Assembly (NCBI GenBank): GCA_052148435.1
Contig: JBKQIF010000005.1
Location: 1-64,000 of the forward strand
Direction: 5' to 3'
Length of the DNA stretch: 64,000 bases
From: JBEKYD01 sp052148435
GTDB lineage: Bacteria; Acidobacteriota; Terriglobia; Bryobacterales; Bryobacteraceae
Shown piece by piece: positions 8,364 through 17,404 of the stretch. Positions within the stretch are counted from its first letter, which is position 1, and the number at the start of each line of letters is the position of its first letter. The notes under the pieces are model-generated. The model saw only the letters and a program-made list of their open reading frames with translations, searched no databases and was not told the DNA's origin. The position numbers and the translations under genes were made by a program.

Positions 8364-8588
8364 TCATGCGACGGAGAATACCTTCTCAAACTGCGGCGGG
8401 ACTTCCTCCCCATGGTCAATGCAGTCGGCGGCAACCCGCAGAGCCAGCGCTCGGACGGCCACTATTGCCGCCTCGCGAGTCGGGCCATAAGCCATCACTC
8501 CGGGCATGGATTCAATGTCGGCCCACCAACGGCCGTCGTCTTCCTGCCCTAGAACGATGGGAATCGATTCTGGCGAAATGGTTTCCAT
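8364..8588 (-). CDS. HicB-family antitoxin-like protein
   Basis: A 74-residue protein with the HicB partial RNase H-like fold pattern: IVLGQEDDGRWWADIESMPG followed by a MAYGPTREAAI helix. HicB antitoxins bind and block the dsRNA-binding HicA toxin. It sits downstream of a hicA-like gene that has its own decayed hicB upstream, so hicA is flanked by two hicB-type genes. Whether this copy neutralises that HicA or is an orphan cannot be told. Confidence 0.65.
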   Translation of the reverse strand: METISPESIPIVLGQEDDGRWWADIESMPGVMAYGPTREAAIVAVRALALRVAADCIDHGEEVPPQFEKVFSVA

Positions 8589-8691
8589 CGGCCCCGCGCA
8601 CCCCCAGCCGACATTATAGCCTCCCTGAAAGGATTGATCCTGCCGCGACGCAGCCTTCGATAGCCGTCGGCCTGAACGGCCGCGTTTTGAG

Positions 8692-8865
8692 CTAAATGCT
8701 TACGCCTGCATCGCGCGCAACACGCGCCGCCAGTCCGGGCTTCAAAGCCTTGCTCCCGTGCACGGGAATTGAGATCACCTTGCGTTCGCCCGGCTTGGAG
8801 TAGATATGATGGCTTCCACTGATGCGCCGGAGGGACCAGCCGTTCGTCTCGATCAACCGGCACAT
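8692..8865 (-). CDS. hicA: HicA-like toxin, start codon degraded
   Basis: This frame reads MCRLIETNGWSLRRISGSHH, then a YSKPGERKVISIPVH segment and KALKPGLAARVARDAG. That is the dsRBD-like HicA mRNA interferase with its catalytic His in GSHHIY. HicA proteins of this group usually begin six to nine residues earlier (about VTGPEMCRLIE). In this frame there is no ATG, GTG or TTG between the upstream in-frame TGA (8920-8922) and the Met at 8865. The gene would have to start internally or has lost its start, and its hicB partner is frameshifted, so the pair is probably dead. Confidence 0.6.
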   Translation of the reverse strand: MCRLIETNGWSLRRISGSHHIYSKPGERKVISIPVHGSKALKPGLAARVARDAGVSI

Positions 8866-9096
8866 CTCGGGTCCGGTGACGGCCCTCGAACCGCTACGTC
8901 CAAAATCCGGATGTTCGCGTCAGGCGCTCGCCCCTGCTCCTTCAAGAACTTCGAGCACGCCAGCGATGGCCTCACGGATGTTGTCCTCAAGCTCATCGAG
9001 CGTCTCGCCTTGCGAGTAGCAGCCCGGGAGCGCCGGGACTTCGCCCCAAAACCCGCCATCCGGATCCTCGTGGATGACCACGGCGTATTTCTGCAC
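8853..9096 (-). pseudogene. hicB: hicB antitoxin, frameshifted
   Basis: Starting at GTG 9096 the frame reads MQKYAVVIHEDPDGGFWGEV, then PALPGCYSQGETLDELEDNI and REAIAGVLEV, a clear HicB N-terminus. It then ends in a short unrelated tail at TGA 8920-8922. The expected continuation (KEQGRAPDANIRILDVAV) is present in another frame, which runs to 8853. One extra base near 8945 (GTTCTTGAAGG where GTTCTGAAGG would be in frame) explains the break. The gene overlaps hicA and is transcribed ahead of it. Confidence 0.7.
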
Positions 9097-9193
9097 ATCT
9101 CGATTTTCGCACAGCGCTTATGGCTTCCACAGACCCGTTCGCTCCCCCGTGGCATGATCCGTGTGGCTGTTACAGTGGAACGAGGCACACATC

Positions 9194-10123
9194 ATGCGTA
9201 AGCATTTGCTTATTCTCGCCGCGGGCGCCGCCATCTCCACGAGCCTGTTCGCTCAGAAGCCGGCATGGCAGCCCGCACCCGGTCACACTACTCTTGCCCT
9301 CTGGCCGAACGGGGCGCCCGGCGCGCCGGCGAATCCGGGCCCCGAGATCGACACCACCACCGCCAAGGACAATCTCATCGCCGGCAAGCCCCTCATCCGG
9401 CTTGGCAATGTCTCGGCACCGACCCTCACCCTCTACCCGGCCAAGGGCAACAACACCGGCGCCGCGGTGGTGGTCTTTCCCGGCGGCGGTTATCGCATCC
9501 TGGCGATCGACCTCGAGGGCACCGAAGTGTGCGATTGGCTGAACTCGGCCGGCATCAACTGCGTCCTGGTCAAATACCGCGTGCCCGATTCCGGGCCCTA
9601 TCCCAAGTCCTCCGCCGCGCTTCAGGATGCCCAGCGCGCCCTCGGGCTCGTCCGCTTCCATGCAGCCGAGTGGCACATCGATCCACATCGCATTGGCGTG
9701 CTCGGTTTTTCGGCCGGGGCGCACCTTGCAGCCGCCCTCAGCACCCACTTCGACGAGCGTTTGTACGAACCCGCCGACGCCGCCGATCAACTCGCTTGCC
9801 GGCCCGATTTCGCCGTGATCGTCTATCCCGGCTACCTGGCCATTGCCGAGCAGAGCTTTGCGCCCAATGCGGATATCCACCCTACCGGCCAGACACCGCC
9901 CTCGTTCGTTCTGCAAGCCGAAGACGATCCGGTACACGTCGAAAACGCAAGTGTCTACTTTATGGCCCTGAAGAACGCCAAGGTCCCGGCGGAACTGCAC
10001 ATCTACGCCGAGGGCGGACACGGCTACGGATTGCGTCGAACGGAGCTGCCCATCACCGCATGGCCGCACCTGGTGGAGACCTGGCTGCGAACCATCCATA
10101 TTCTGCCTGCGCCGGCCCGATAG
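9194..10123 (+). CDS. Secreted alpha/beta-hydrolase (esterase/acetyl xylan esterase-like)
   Basis: A 309-residue protein with a signal peptide (MRKHLLILAAGAAISTSLFA). The hydrolase core has the oxyanion motif VVVFPGGGYRILA, the nucleophile elbow GVLGFSAGAHLAA, an Asp in AEDDPVH and the catalytic His in YAEGGHGYGL. Proteins of this type deacetylate xylan or other esters outside the cytoplasm. The ATG at 9194 is chosen because it begins the signal peptide directly. It faces another secreted esterase gene convergently, which suggests polysaccharide or ester degradation. Confidence 0.88.
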   Translation: MRKHLLILAAGAAISTSLFAQKPAWQPAPGHTTLALWPNGAPGAPANPGPEIDTTTAKDNLIAGKPLIRLGNVSAPTLTLYPAKGNNTGAAVVVFPGGGYRILAIDLEGTEVCDWLNSAGINCVLVKYRVPDSGPYPKSSAALQDAQRALGLVRFHAAEWHIDPHRIGVLGFSAGAHLAAALSTHFDERLYEPADAADQLACRPDFAVIVYPGYLAIAEQSFAPNADIHPTGQTPPSFVLQAEDDPVHVENASVYFMALKNAKVPAELHIYAEGGHGYGLRRTELPITAWPHLVETWLRTIHILPAPAR

Positions 10124-10145
10124 AACATGTTCGCATCCGGCGGTC

Positions 10146-11753
10146 TCACTGCTGTCGAGGTGGCGACTGCTTGTGTGGATGCTGGTCGAAAAAGTCAAAG
10201 ACCTTCGGTTCGACGATTGCCACAATCGTCAGGTGCGTCGCGCCCGGCACCTCCAGATATTGGGGATCAAGTCCGTTCTCTTTTGCAGCCTTGACCATAT
10301 CCCGCGAGCTGGCAACGGGCACCTCATCGTCCTGATCGCCGTGGCAAACCAGGATCGGCATCCCCTTGAGACGGTCGAAGGGAAAGGCCGCCGCGCGCGT
10401 CGGAGCCGCGCTAGCCGCAATGGCCGCCCATCTGCCGGCGTATTTCTCGCCCATGTACCATGTTCCCGCTCCCCCGGCGGAATGGCCGAAAAGGTAAATC
10501 CGTTCCGGGTCGACCGGGTATTCTTTTGTCACCAGGTCGAGTACGTTTAGCGCGTCCTTCTCGCTCCATACACCCTGTCGCAGCCGTGAAGGGTCTGCAA
10601 GAAAACCGCCGCGCCCGGCCGCCGCGACGGCTGGCTGTGGATTCAGAGAACTTGACCCCCATCCGGCACTTGGGCGGTAGCCCATAGGGCAGACCACGAG
10701 GTAACCGTGTTGCTCCGCAAGTTTCGCGAGCATATGGCCATCGCGATCGAAATAGTAATCCTGGTCGCGCGTGCTGCCGTGAAGCACCAACACCATGGGC
10801 AGCTTCGATCGGCCATCCCATTTCAACGGCACGTAAAGGTGGTAGGCCATCATCTCACCCGCCTCTTCGAACCAGTAATGCCGTTCGTGATCGCCCTTGG
10901 CGCGATATAACAGGTCCTTGCCTGACTCGAGCGATTTGAGTAGGCTGTTCGAATTCGCCAGGCCCGCCGCGAAGTCATACGGCGGTTGCGGCTGATAGGG
11001 CAAACCGAAATCCGCCGAACTCCAGCGGCGGCGGCCTATGTTGACCGTCTCCGCCAGCACGTAGGGATACCGGATCGATGCCTTAACGCCGTCGTGTCCC
11101 GGAATCAGAGAGAGACGGTGCTCCAGAGTGGCATAGTCCCGCGTGATCCCTTTGACGACCACAATCGGAGACTGGATTGTCGCCACAGGGGTTCCCGCAT
11201 CCATCACCTCCGCCTGCAGGAGGTAGGCGCCATCGGCCACACCGTCTAAACCGGCACTGACACCAAAAGGCTGCTCGATCAGATCGTTGGCCGGAAAATC
11301 GAAGGCGCCGATCTGACGCACCACTTTCTCGTCTTCGTGCCGCAGGGACACCGTCAACTTCAGGGCTTCCGAGGCTTTGTAGGATGCAGGGTACGTCTGG
11401 GTCAGCCGAACGATCAAGGGCAGTGACGAATCCGCCACTACCCCATCGGGACGCAGGGCCAGGGACCACTGATATTCCTGTTTCCGGTCCCAGGACTTCC
11501 CTGTGAGCAACACCCACGCATTGGCCAGTTTCCGGCGCGCCTCGCCTCTGGCGAGGCCGGCGGCCGCGGCGACCAATTGATCCGCTTGCGCTGCGAGCTC
11601 ATTGTTCGCGGCCGCACGTCGCAACCCACGGACCGCTTGGGAAAGCGTCTGCAAATCCGGCTGCCGTTCCGGCGCGATGTCAGGAGGAGGCGCCTGTGCT
11701 CCTAAAACAGCGGCGGTAACCCAAACCGCCGAGACGATTCGCATCCCTGTCAT
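10146..11753 (-). CDS. Secreted PHB-depolymerase/prolyl-oligopeptidase-like esterase
   Basis: A 535-residue exported protein. After a signal peptide (MRIVSAVWVTAAVLGAQA) comes a beta-rich region of ~280 residues, then an alpha/beta hydrolase domain with VLHGSTRDQDYYF, nucleophile elbow LFGHSAGGAGTWYM, acid in CHGDQDDEVPV and His in VPGATHLTI. The GAGGAGG ribosome-binding site 6 bp before the ATG at 11753 decides the start. The substrate is unknown; family members cleave polyesters, feruloyl esters or peptides. It is convergent with the neighbouring esterase, 22 bp apart. Confidence 0.85.
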   Translation of the reverse strand: MTGMRIVSAVWVTAAVLGAQAPPPDIAPERQPDLQTLSQAVRGLRRAAANNELAAQADQLVAAAAGLARGEARRKLANAWVLLTGKSWDRKQEYQWSLALRPDGVVADSSLPLIVRLTQTYPASYKASEALKLTVSLRHEDEKVVRQIGAFDFPANDLIEQPFGVSAGLDGVADGAYLLQAEVMDAGTPVATIQSPIVVVKGITRDYATLEHRLSLIPGHDGVKASIRYPYVLAETVNIGRRRWSSADFGLPYQPQPPYDFAAGLANSNSLLKSLESGKDLLYRAKGDHERHYWFEEAGEMMAYHLYVPLKWDGRSKLPMVLVLHGSTRDQDYYFDRDGHMLAKLAEQHGYLVVCPMGYRPSAGWGSSSLNPQPAVAAAGRGGFLADPSRLRQGVWSEKDALNVLDLVTKEYPVDPERIYLFGHSAGGAGTWYMGEKYAGRWAAIAASAAPTRAAAFPFDRLKGMPILVCHGDQDDEVPVASSRDMVKAAKENGLDPQYLEVPGATHLTIVAIVEPKVFDFFDQHPHKQSPPRQQ

Positions 11754-12328
11754 CGGCATCCTCCTCAGATTTCCAAAACGCCGGCACTGTCGCCAAAGGA
11801 CTCGCGCCGGGCGCCGGTTCGACACATCACGAGAGTCGGAAGCATCTCGTGTGGGTGACGTTGCCGTCGGCGGTGCCGCAGCCATAAAGGATCGTCGAAG
11901 GGGCCAGCAGAGTGCCCCAAATAAACGGGATTCCCATTCTTGCTCTCGATTGTTATGCAGTATACATCCAATTGTCTTAGGACGATCTTTTGCGGCGCGA
12001 TTGCCGGGGTTCGACGGAGAACGATCAACTCGTTTCGCGCTCGCCGGGAACTCGGGAGGTGCGTAGGTGGGACAGGCCATCGCTCTTTGTGGCCTGTCAA
12101 GCCTGGCTTCAGAGCCGCAGCCGTCAGAAGCTGTGAAAAAATCAAACTCTAGCCGCCGATAAACACCGATAAAATCTTTGCTTTCTTCATCGGTGTTAAT
12201 TGGTGGCCATATTTCTTCACGCCGTTTAAGGGAGCAGTCTTACGCGCTCCAACGGAATTCTGCGCCAGAAAGCAGCTTCGCTCGCATTTGACAGACGACG
12301 AAAAGCGATCGTCTGTCCCACCCGCGTG
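11754..12328. other. 575-bp intergenic stretch with an inverted repeat
   Basis: No convincing gene was found on either strand. Arms AACACCGAT (12162-12170) and ATCGGTGTT (12189-12197) form a 9-bp inverted repeat around an 18-bp loop, without a T-run. The wording around it (CATCGGTGTTAATTGGTGGC) resembles a short sequence dispersed in many acidobacterial, planctomycete and verrucomicrobial genomes. The rest is ordinary leader sequence for the esterase transcribed to the left. Confidence 0.5.
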
Positions 12329-12703
12329 TCAGGGGAGTTTTTCTACCGCCAATTGATCGCCCGGCTCGGTCCGCGTAGCCATCGCGGTTCCCGCCGGTAG
12401 TTCCAGCACCGAGTGGGCCGTCAGACAGCCCGAAATGCGCCAGGCCGGAACGGCGTGCCGGACTTTGCGCACCCTCTTGCGGCGATCGAGATAGACCAGG
12501 TCGATAGCAAACTTCATGAAAAACGTATGCACCGATTGGCTAGGCACGATCCACATGCCTTGTCCCTGCTCCAAGCCCCGGTGCTTGAGGAGGCCGGTGC
12601 GGCGGGCCGCGCTGCTGCTGGCCACATGAATACGGTCCCCTAGAACCGTGTTCCTGGTCTCATTCCGCACTCTGACTGTCAATTCCCGCTGACTATAACA
12701 CAC
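12329..12703 (-). CDS. DUF192-family protein
   Basis: A 124-residue protein of the DUF192/COG1430 family: LGDRIHVASSSAARRTGLL, GMWIVPSQSVHTFFMKFAID, LVYLDRRKRV and VLELPAGTA occur in the family order. The function is unknown; some archaeal relatives lie near ribosome or stress genes. No obvious signal peptide is visible, although many family members are exported. Several starts are possible in the first 20 residues, and an internal GTG at Val-10 or Val-12 would also give a full domain. Confidence 0.85.
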   Translation of the reverse strand: MCYSQRELTVRVRNETRNTVLGDRIHVASSSAARRTGLLKHRGLEQGQGMWIVPSQSVHTFFMKFAIDLVYLDRRKRVRKVRHAVPAWRISGCLTAHSVLELPAGTAMATRTEPGDQLAVEKLP

Positions 12704-12941
12704 CCGGGCGCGATGGTGTGACGCTGAGCGAAGCCGCCGCGGTTTACAAACCCGGTCACAAAACTTCCGAAAAAAATCTAAACGCGCAACTACCCGGTAG
12801 TGCCTGCACTTAGCAGCCAGGGCGGCCCCAAAGGAAGGGTTCGCCGCGGGGTGCCGTGTTTAGACTGAAGGCGGCTGGCAGGTTCCGGCCCTCAACCACG
12901 GCCGCTCGCGCCGCGGGTTTCTTTCTGTTTGCGGAGGTTTC

Positions 12942-14210
12942 ATGTTTCGCCGTTCCCTGATCGTCGCTCTGCTGGCGTTGGCTGGCGCTTTTGCCGCGCC
13001 TACCCTCACCACTATCCAGGACGTGCTGTACAACGCCGATGGTTCGCGCTTCAATGGAATTCTCACCATTAGCTGGGCCACTTTTCAAACCGGCGGCGGC
13101 CAGACACCGATTCTAGGCAATACCAAAACGTATCGCATCGTCAACGGAAATTTGTATGTGCAATTGACGCCTACCACCGGCGCCACTCCCGCGGCGGAAT
13201 ACCTGGTGACCTATTACTCGTCCGCCTCCGCTCAGTATCAGGAGGTATGGAATGTGCCGTCCAGCGCGCAATCGCTGGCCGTGGCCGCGGTGCGCGCGGC
13301 TTCCACCGACATCCTCACCGACACCATCGCGGAATCCTCGGTCGCTGGCCTGGTCGCCGACCTGGCCGCGCGCGCGACCACGGGCCCCGGGTTTGTTCCT
13401 TCGGGCGCGGTGGTCGTGGACAGCGGAGGGCTTCTGGAGACCGCGGCCGGGAACGCCGGCGATTGCCTGCACGTGGACGGATCGTCGGGGCCGTGCGGAA
13501 GCGGGGGAACGTCGCCGAACTTTATCGATGCCGAATTGCCGGCGGGCGCCATGGATGGAATCAACACGAGCTTCGCGCTAGCCAATGCGCCCTCGCCCGC
13601 CGCCAGCCTCCATTTGTACCGCAACGGCCTGCTGCTCGAAGCGGGTACGGATTATTCGCTTTCGGGCAGCGCCATCACATTCGTTTCCGCGGCCACGCCG
13701 CTACCGGGCGACAGTTTGTTGGCTAGCTATCGCACCGCCGCCACTTCGGAAACCTTGGACAGCTTACTGTCGTCCCCGGCGGGGATGCAGGTTTTGTGCA
13801 GCGGAACCGGGGCCGGAACCAGCCAAACCGCTTCTACCTCTCTCGGTACCTGCACCATAGCGGCCGGCATCCTGCACGCCGGAGACCGGGTCGAGATTCA
13901 CTTCGATCTGGCGCACCGGGGCACCGCGGGAACCAGCACCGTGACGCTCGACTGGGGCGCCACCACCATCGCCCGGATCGCCGCCGGCGCAAGTGAAACG
14001 CTGCTGACCGCGCGGGCGGAGGCGGGCTTGCTGGCCACCGGCGCGCAAACCAGTTGGCAGGCGTGGGGATCGGTCATGCCCTTTTCGACGGGCTTGGGCG
14101 CCGCGCCGGATGCGTACGCCAATGGGCTGACGATCGCGTTTATGGGCAACGTGGCCCAGGCCGCGGATACCTTGACCCTGACCCAGTTCGCGGTGGTGCT
14201 GGTCCCGTAA
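12942..14210 (+). CDS. Secreted protein with phage-tail-fibre-like repeat
   Basis: A 422-residue exported protein with signal peptide MFRRSLIVALLALAGAFAAP. The central segment SLHLYRNGLLLEAGTDYSLS, continuing GSAITF and PGDSLLASY, matches the small beta unit repeated in tail fibres and adhesins (hlyrNG...GtDY...itf...p.gD.l...Y). The rest is Ala/Gly/Thr-rich and beta-predicted. No enzyme motif is seen. It is a single-gene unit ending at a strong terminator. An adhesin or surface-display role is possible but unproven; no other phage genes are nearby. Confidence 0.6.
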   Translation: MFRRSLIVALLALAGAFAAPTLTTIQDVLYNADGSRFNGILTISWATFQTGGGQTPILGNTKTYRIVNGNLYVQLTPTTGATPAAEYLVTYYSSASAQYQEVWNVPSSAQSLAVAAVRAASTDILTDTIAESSVAGLVADLAARATTGPGFVPSGAVVVDSGGLLETAAGNAGDCLHVDGSSGPCGSGGTSPNFIDAELPAGAMDGINTSFALANAPSPAASLHLYRNGLLLEAGTDYSLSGSAITFVSAATPLPGDSLLASYRTAATSETLDSLLSSPAGMQVLCSGTGAGTSQTASTSLGTCTIAAGILHAGDRVEIHFDLAHRGTAGTSTVTLDWGATTIARIAAGASETLLTARAEAGLLATGAQTSWQAWGSVMPFSTGLGAAPDAYANGLTIAFMGNVAQAADTLTLTQFAVVLVP

Positions 14211-14301
14211 CCTTGAGACAGTTCGTGTAACCCTTGTTTTGTCCTGGTGTTTTCCGCTTCGATGCTTTAGGCTAGTGTTTCGGGTTTACGCACTGACGCG
14301 G

Positions 14302-14330
14302 GGCCGGGCGAAGTTTCCCGGCCTTTTTTT
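14302..14330 (+). terminator. Rho-independent terminator
   Basis: A GGCCGGG stem (14302-14308), an 8-base loop, its exact complement CCCGGCC (14317-14323) and a run of seven T (14324-14330). It lies 92 bp after the stop of the secreted protein gene and is the clearest intrinsic terminator in the window. Confidence 0.92.
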
Positions 14331-14388
14331 CACAGTGGGACCGGCCTCCTGGCCTGTCCTGGCACCTTTCCGCAAACCGGACCGCGGG

Positions 14389-14589
14389 TTATCGCGGCGG
14401 AACGCTGGTAGGCTTTCCCACGATGTAAAAACGCTTGCCGCAGCAGCGGCAATGCCGCGGCACGCGTTTGAACCACAGCATCAGCGGGTCCAGCAGCCCG
14501 CGCGGCTTCGAGGGAGCAAGGTCTCGGCTGAAGCAACGCGGACAGCGCACTTCACCGGGCTTGACTTCGAGCGGCTTTCGAATCTCCAA
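14389..14589 (-). CDS. Small zinc-ribbon protein
   Basis: A 66-residue protein with two CxxC pairs (VRCPRCFSRDL and HCRCCGKRFY) separated by RGLLDPLMLWFKRVP. The pattern (CPRC..D....P.G..D.l......P..C..C..RF) is a zinc ribbon common as an uncharacterised small protein in acidobacteria. It may bind nucleic acid or protein, with no specific role known. It is divergent from the proline dehydrogenase gene. Confidence 0.65.
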   Translation of the reverse strand: MEIRKPLEVKPGEVRCPRCFSRDLAPSKPRGLLDPLMLWFKRVPRHCRCCGKRFYIVGKPTSVPPR

Positions 14590-14663
14590 TTTCGCACTCT
14601 ACCAGATTTCGTTCGGCGCCGGAACCGTTCTCAATCGCCAGCCTCAATGTTAGGCTGGAATTC

Positions 14664-15569
14664 GTGCGCAGCTTCTTTCTGTTCCTGTCGCGCCGCCGAG
14701 GACTGCGGAAGTGGATGGAGACTTCTTCGCTGGCCCGGCGCCTGGCGGCGCGGTTCGTAGCCGGCGAGACCCTCGAGCAAGCCATTGCCCTGAGCCGGCG
14801 CCTGAACCAGGAAAAGATTTCCGTGACCCTCGATCATTTGGGCGAGAGCGTCACTTCGCTCGAAGAAGCCGCCCGCGCGCGCGATGTTTACCAGTCCACC
14901 CTCGCCGCCCTTCATGAGAGCGGCGTGGAAGGCAACGTTTCCTTGAAACTCACCCAGTTCGGCGTCGATCTTTCGGCCGGGGAATGCCGCCGCAATGTCG
15001 ACCAACTGGCCGCCGCTGCCGCCGATTACGGTTTGTTTGTGCGCGTCGACATGGAATCGAGCGAATACGTGGACCGCACCCTCGACCTGGTCACCGCATT
15101 GCACGCCCGCTACCACGCCGTGGGCGCCGTCATCCAATCCTATTTATATCGCTCCCGCCAGGACGTGGAAGCGCTCTCGGAGCGCGGCATTCGCGTCCGC
15201 CTGGTCAAGGGCGCTTACCTGGAACCGCCGTCGCTCGCCTTTCCGCGCAAAGCCGATGCGGACAAGAATTTCGTCGAGCTGATGAAGTTGCTGCTCGATC
15301 GCGGCGCCTACCCCGCCATCGCCACCCACGACGAGAAAATGATCGCCGCCACGCGCGGCTACGCGGCCGAGCGCAATATTTCGCGCGATGCGTTCGAATT
15401 CCAGATGCTCTATGGCATACGCCGCGATCTGCAGCGCCAGTTGGTGGCGGATGGTTTCCGCCTCCGCCTGTACGTGCCCTTCGGCCGGTCCTGGTATCCC
15501 TATTACATGCGCCGCATCGCCGAACGCCCCGCCAACGCCCTGTTCGTCCTGCGGAACTTGTTCCGCTAA
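14664..15569 (+). CDS. Proline dehydrogenase (monofunctional)
   Basis: A 301-residue FAD enzyme oxidising proline to pyrroline-5-carboxylate, the first step of proline use. The (beta/alpha)8 barrel motifs are present: NVSLKLTQFGVD, RVDMESSEYVD, RVRLVKGAYLEP, PAIATHDEKMI, EFQMLYGIRRD, LYVPFGRSWYPYYMRRIAERP. The last one binds the substrate. The start is GTG at 14664. No pyrroline-5-carboxylate dehydrogenase is beside it, so that step must be encoded elsewhere. Confidence 0.93.
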   Translation: MRSFFLFLSRRRGLRKWMETSSLARRLAARFVAGETLEQAIALSRRLNQEKISVTLDHLGESVTSLEEAARARDVYQSTLAALHESGVEGNVSLKLTQFGVDLSAGECRRNVDQLAAAAADYGLFVRVDMESSEYVDRTLDLVTALHARYHAVGAVIQSYLYRSRQDVEALSERGIRVRLVKGAYLEPPSLAFPRKADADKNFVELMKLLLDRGAYPAIATHDEKMIAATRGYAAERNISRDAFEFQMLYGIRRDLQRQLVADGFRLRLYVPFGRSWYPYYMRRIAERPANALFVLRNLFR

Positions 15570-15604
15570 CCGAAGACTGACAACTGAAAACTGTAAACTC
15601 TCGC

Positions 15605-17404
15605 CTATCGTACTTTCATCACGAACAGCGTCTGGTCGTCGAAGGGCTTGGTGGAGACTTTATCCAGGTCGGTGAAAACCGCGGTCACCAACTCTTCGGC
15701 GCTGCGGCTGGAGTGGGCGCGCACCAATTGCGCCAGCCGCCCTTTTCCGTATTCGCGTCCACCCGGACCCATGTGATCGGTGATGCCGTCGGAATAGAGC
15801 ACGATCATGTCTCCCGGGGCGGTCTGTACCGTCACATCTTCGTAGTCGCGCGTCTCCAGCAAGCCCAGCGGCACGCCCTCCGCGCGGATGTTCAGCACCT
15901 CGCCATCGCGCGCGATCATGGGCGGCAGGCCGCCGGCGTTCGCCATCACCAGCCGCCGCGCGGCCGCATCCCACAGGATGATGCACAGCGTGACGTAGCG
16001 CGCTTCCACCTTACGTTCGATCAGCGCGTTGTTGAGCGCCTTAAGCAATTCGGCCGGATCGCGGCGGCGCGGCGCCATGCTGCGCAACAGTCCGCTCACC
16101 AGGCCGCCGTATAATGCCGCCGCCGCGCCTTTGCCGCTGACGTCGCCGAACGCGATCACCGTCTGCCCGTCCCGGCGCTCGAACACGTCGTAGATATCGC
16201 CCGAGATTTCGCGCGCCGGCCGCAAGCGCACGCATGCTTCCAGCCCTTCGATTTCCGGCGACGCGTCGGGCAGCAGCACGCGCTGCAGCTCGCGCGCCGC
16301 CTTCAGGTCTTCCTCCATCGCCCGCTCGCGCGTGGCAAGCTGCTGATAGAGGCGCGCGTTCTCCAGGCTGGAGGCCACCTGCGGCGCCAGCAGCGCCAGC
16401 GTGCGGACGTGATCCTCGGTGAAATAGCCTACCCGCTCGCTTTGGATGTCCATCACGCCCACCACGCGGTCCTGCACTTCCAACGGCACGGCCACTTCGG
16501 AGCGAATTTCGGGGTGGGAAGAAATGTAGCGTGGATCCTTTGCGGTGTCCTCGACCCGCACTACGTGGCGCGATTCGGCCGCCGCGCCGGTAATGCCCTT
16601 GCCCAGCGGAATGTTATCGATATTGACCCGCCGGTCGTAGCGGATGCTGAACAGGTGCCGCAGCGCTTTGGCGTCCCGGTCCACCGCCAGGATGCTGAAA
16701 GCGTCGTACTCGATCAGTCCGCGCACCGATTTAGCGATCGTGGCGAGCAGCTCGTTCAGGTCCAGGATGGAGGAAAACTCCCGCGAGATGTCGGCCAGAG
16801 TGCGCAGGGTGCGGTTCTGCCGTTCCACCCGGTGGTACAGCCGGGCATTGTCGATGGCCACGGCCACCCGCGCTCCGATCAGCCGCAGCAGCGCGCGATC
16901 GTATTCCGAATACGCGTGGATGCGCGTGGACTGCAGGTCGATGACGCCCACCAGCTTGTTGCGAACCGTCATGGGTACGGCCAACTCGGTCCGCACCGCA
17001 TCCACCGCGTTCAGATAGCGCGGATCGTTGCGCACGTCGCCCACCAGCACCGGCTCGCGCCGCGCGGCCGCCAGCCCCGTGATGCCTTCGCCCAGGGTGA
17101 TGACCACGTTTCGCACCACCTCTTCGCGATGCCCCACGGCGTAACGGATGCGCAGGTCCCGCCGCTTCTCGTGGTACAGCAAAATGGCGAACAGGTCGTA
17201 CGGCAGCACCGTCTTAACGATTTCCGCCACGTTGGCCAGGAGCCGATCGAGCTCCAGCGTCTGCGAGGTGGCGGCCGAGACTTCCAGCAGAAAGTCCAGC
17301 AATTCGCTGCGTTCGCGAAAGCGCACGGCGGCCCGGCGCGCGGGCGGCCCGGCCCGTTCCGGCGCTTTCGGACTCGGCGGATCAGGCAGCGGTCGCCTCG
17401 ACAA
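15605..17404 (-). CDS. GAF-GAF-SpoIIE protein phosphatase (RsbU-like)
   Basis: A 599-residue signalling protein. Two GAF domains (about residues 45-190 and 215-360; GEGITGLAAARREPVLVGDV, GKGITGAAAESRHVV) precede a PP2C/SpoIIE phosphatase with REISGDIYDVFE, AFGDVSGKGAAAAL and LYSDGITDHMG, which carry the metal-binding Asp residues. Such proteins dephosphorylate anti-sigma-factor antagonists in partner-switching systems. The TTG start at 17404 overlaps the deoC end by 23 bp. A GTG at about 17326 is an alternative. No anti-sigma factor gene is adjacent. Its place in the sugar-phosphate operon is unusual. Confidence 0.88.
   Translation of the reverse strand: MSRRPLPDPPSPKAPERAGPPARRAAVRFRERSELLDFLLEVSAATSQTLELDRLLANVAEIVKTVLPYDLFAILLYHEKRRDLRIRYAVGHREEVVRNVVITLGEGITGLAAARREPVLVGDVRNDPRYLNAVDAVRTELAVPMTVRNKLVGVIDLQSTRIHAYSEYDRALLRLIGARVAVAIDNARLYHRVERQNRTLRTLADISREFSSILDLNELLATIAKSVRGLIEYDAFSILAVDRDAKALRHLFSIRYDRRVNIDNIPLGKGITGAAAESRHVVRVEDTAKDPRYISSHPEIRSEVAVPLEVQDRVVGVMDIQSERVGYFTEDHVRTLALLAPQVASSLENARLYQQLATRERAMEEDLKAARELQRVLLPDASPEIEGLEACVRLRPAREISGDIYDVFERRDGQTVIAFGDVSGKGAAAALYGGLVSGLLRSMAPRRRDPAELLKALNNALIERKVEARYVTLCIILWDAAARRLVMANAGGLPPMIARDGEVLNIRAEGVPLGLLETRDYEDVTVQTAPGDMIVLYSDGITDHMGPGGREYGKGRLAQLVRAHSSRSAEELVTAVFTDLDKVSTKPFDDQTLFVMKVR

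Noticed and set aside
12942..14210. Prophage tail-fibre gene
   Set aside because: Only one short repeat unit resembles tail fibres. The protein has a signal peptide and its own terminator, and no phage structural, integrase or lysis gene is near.
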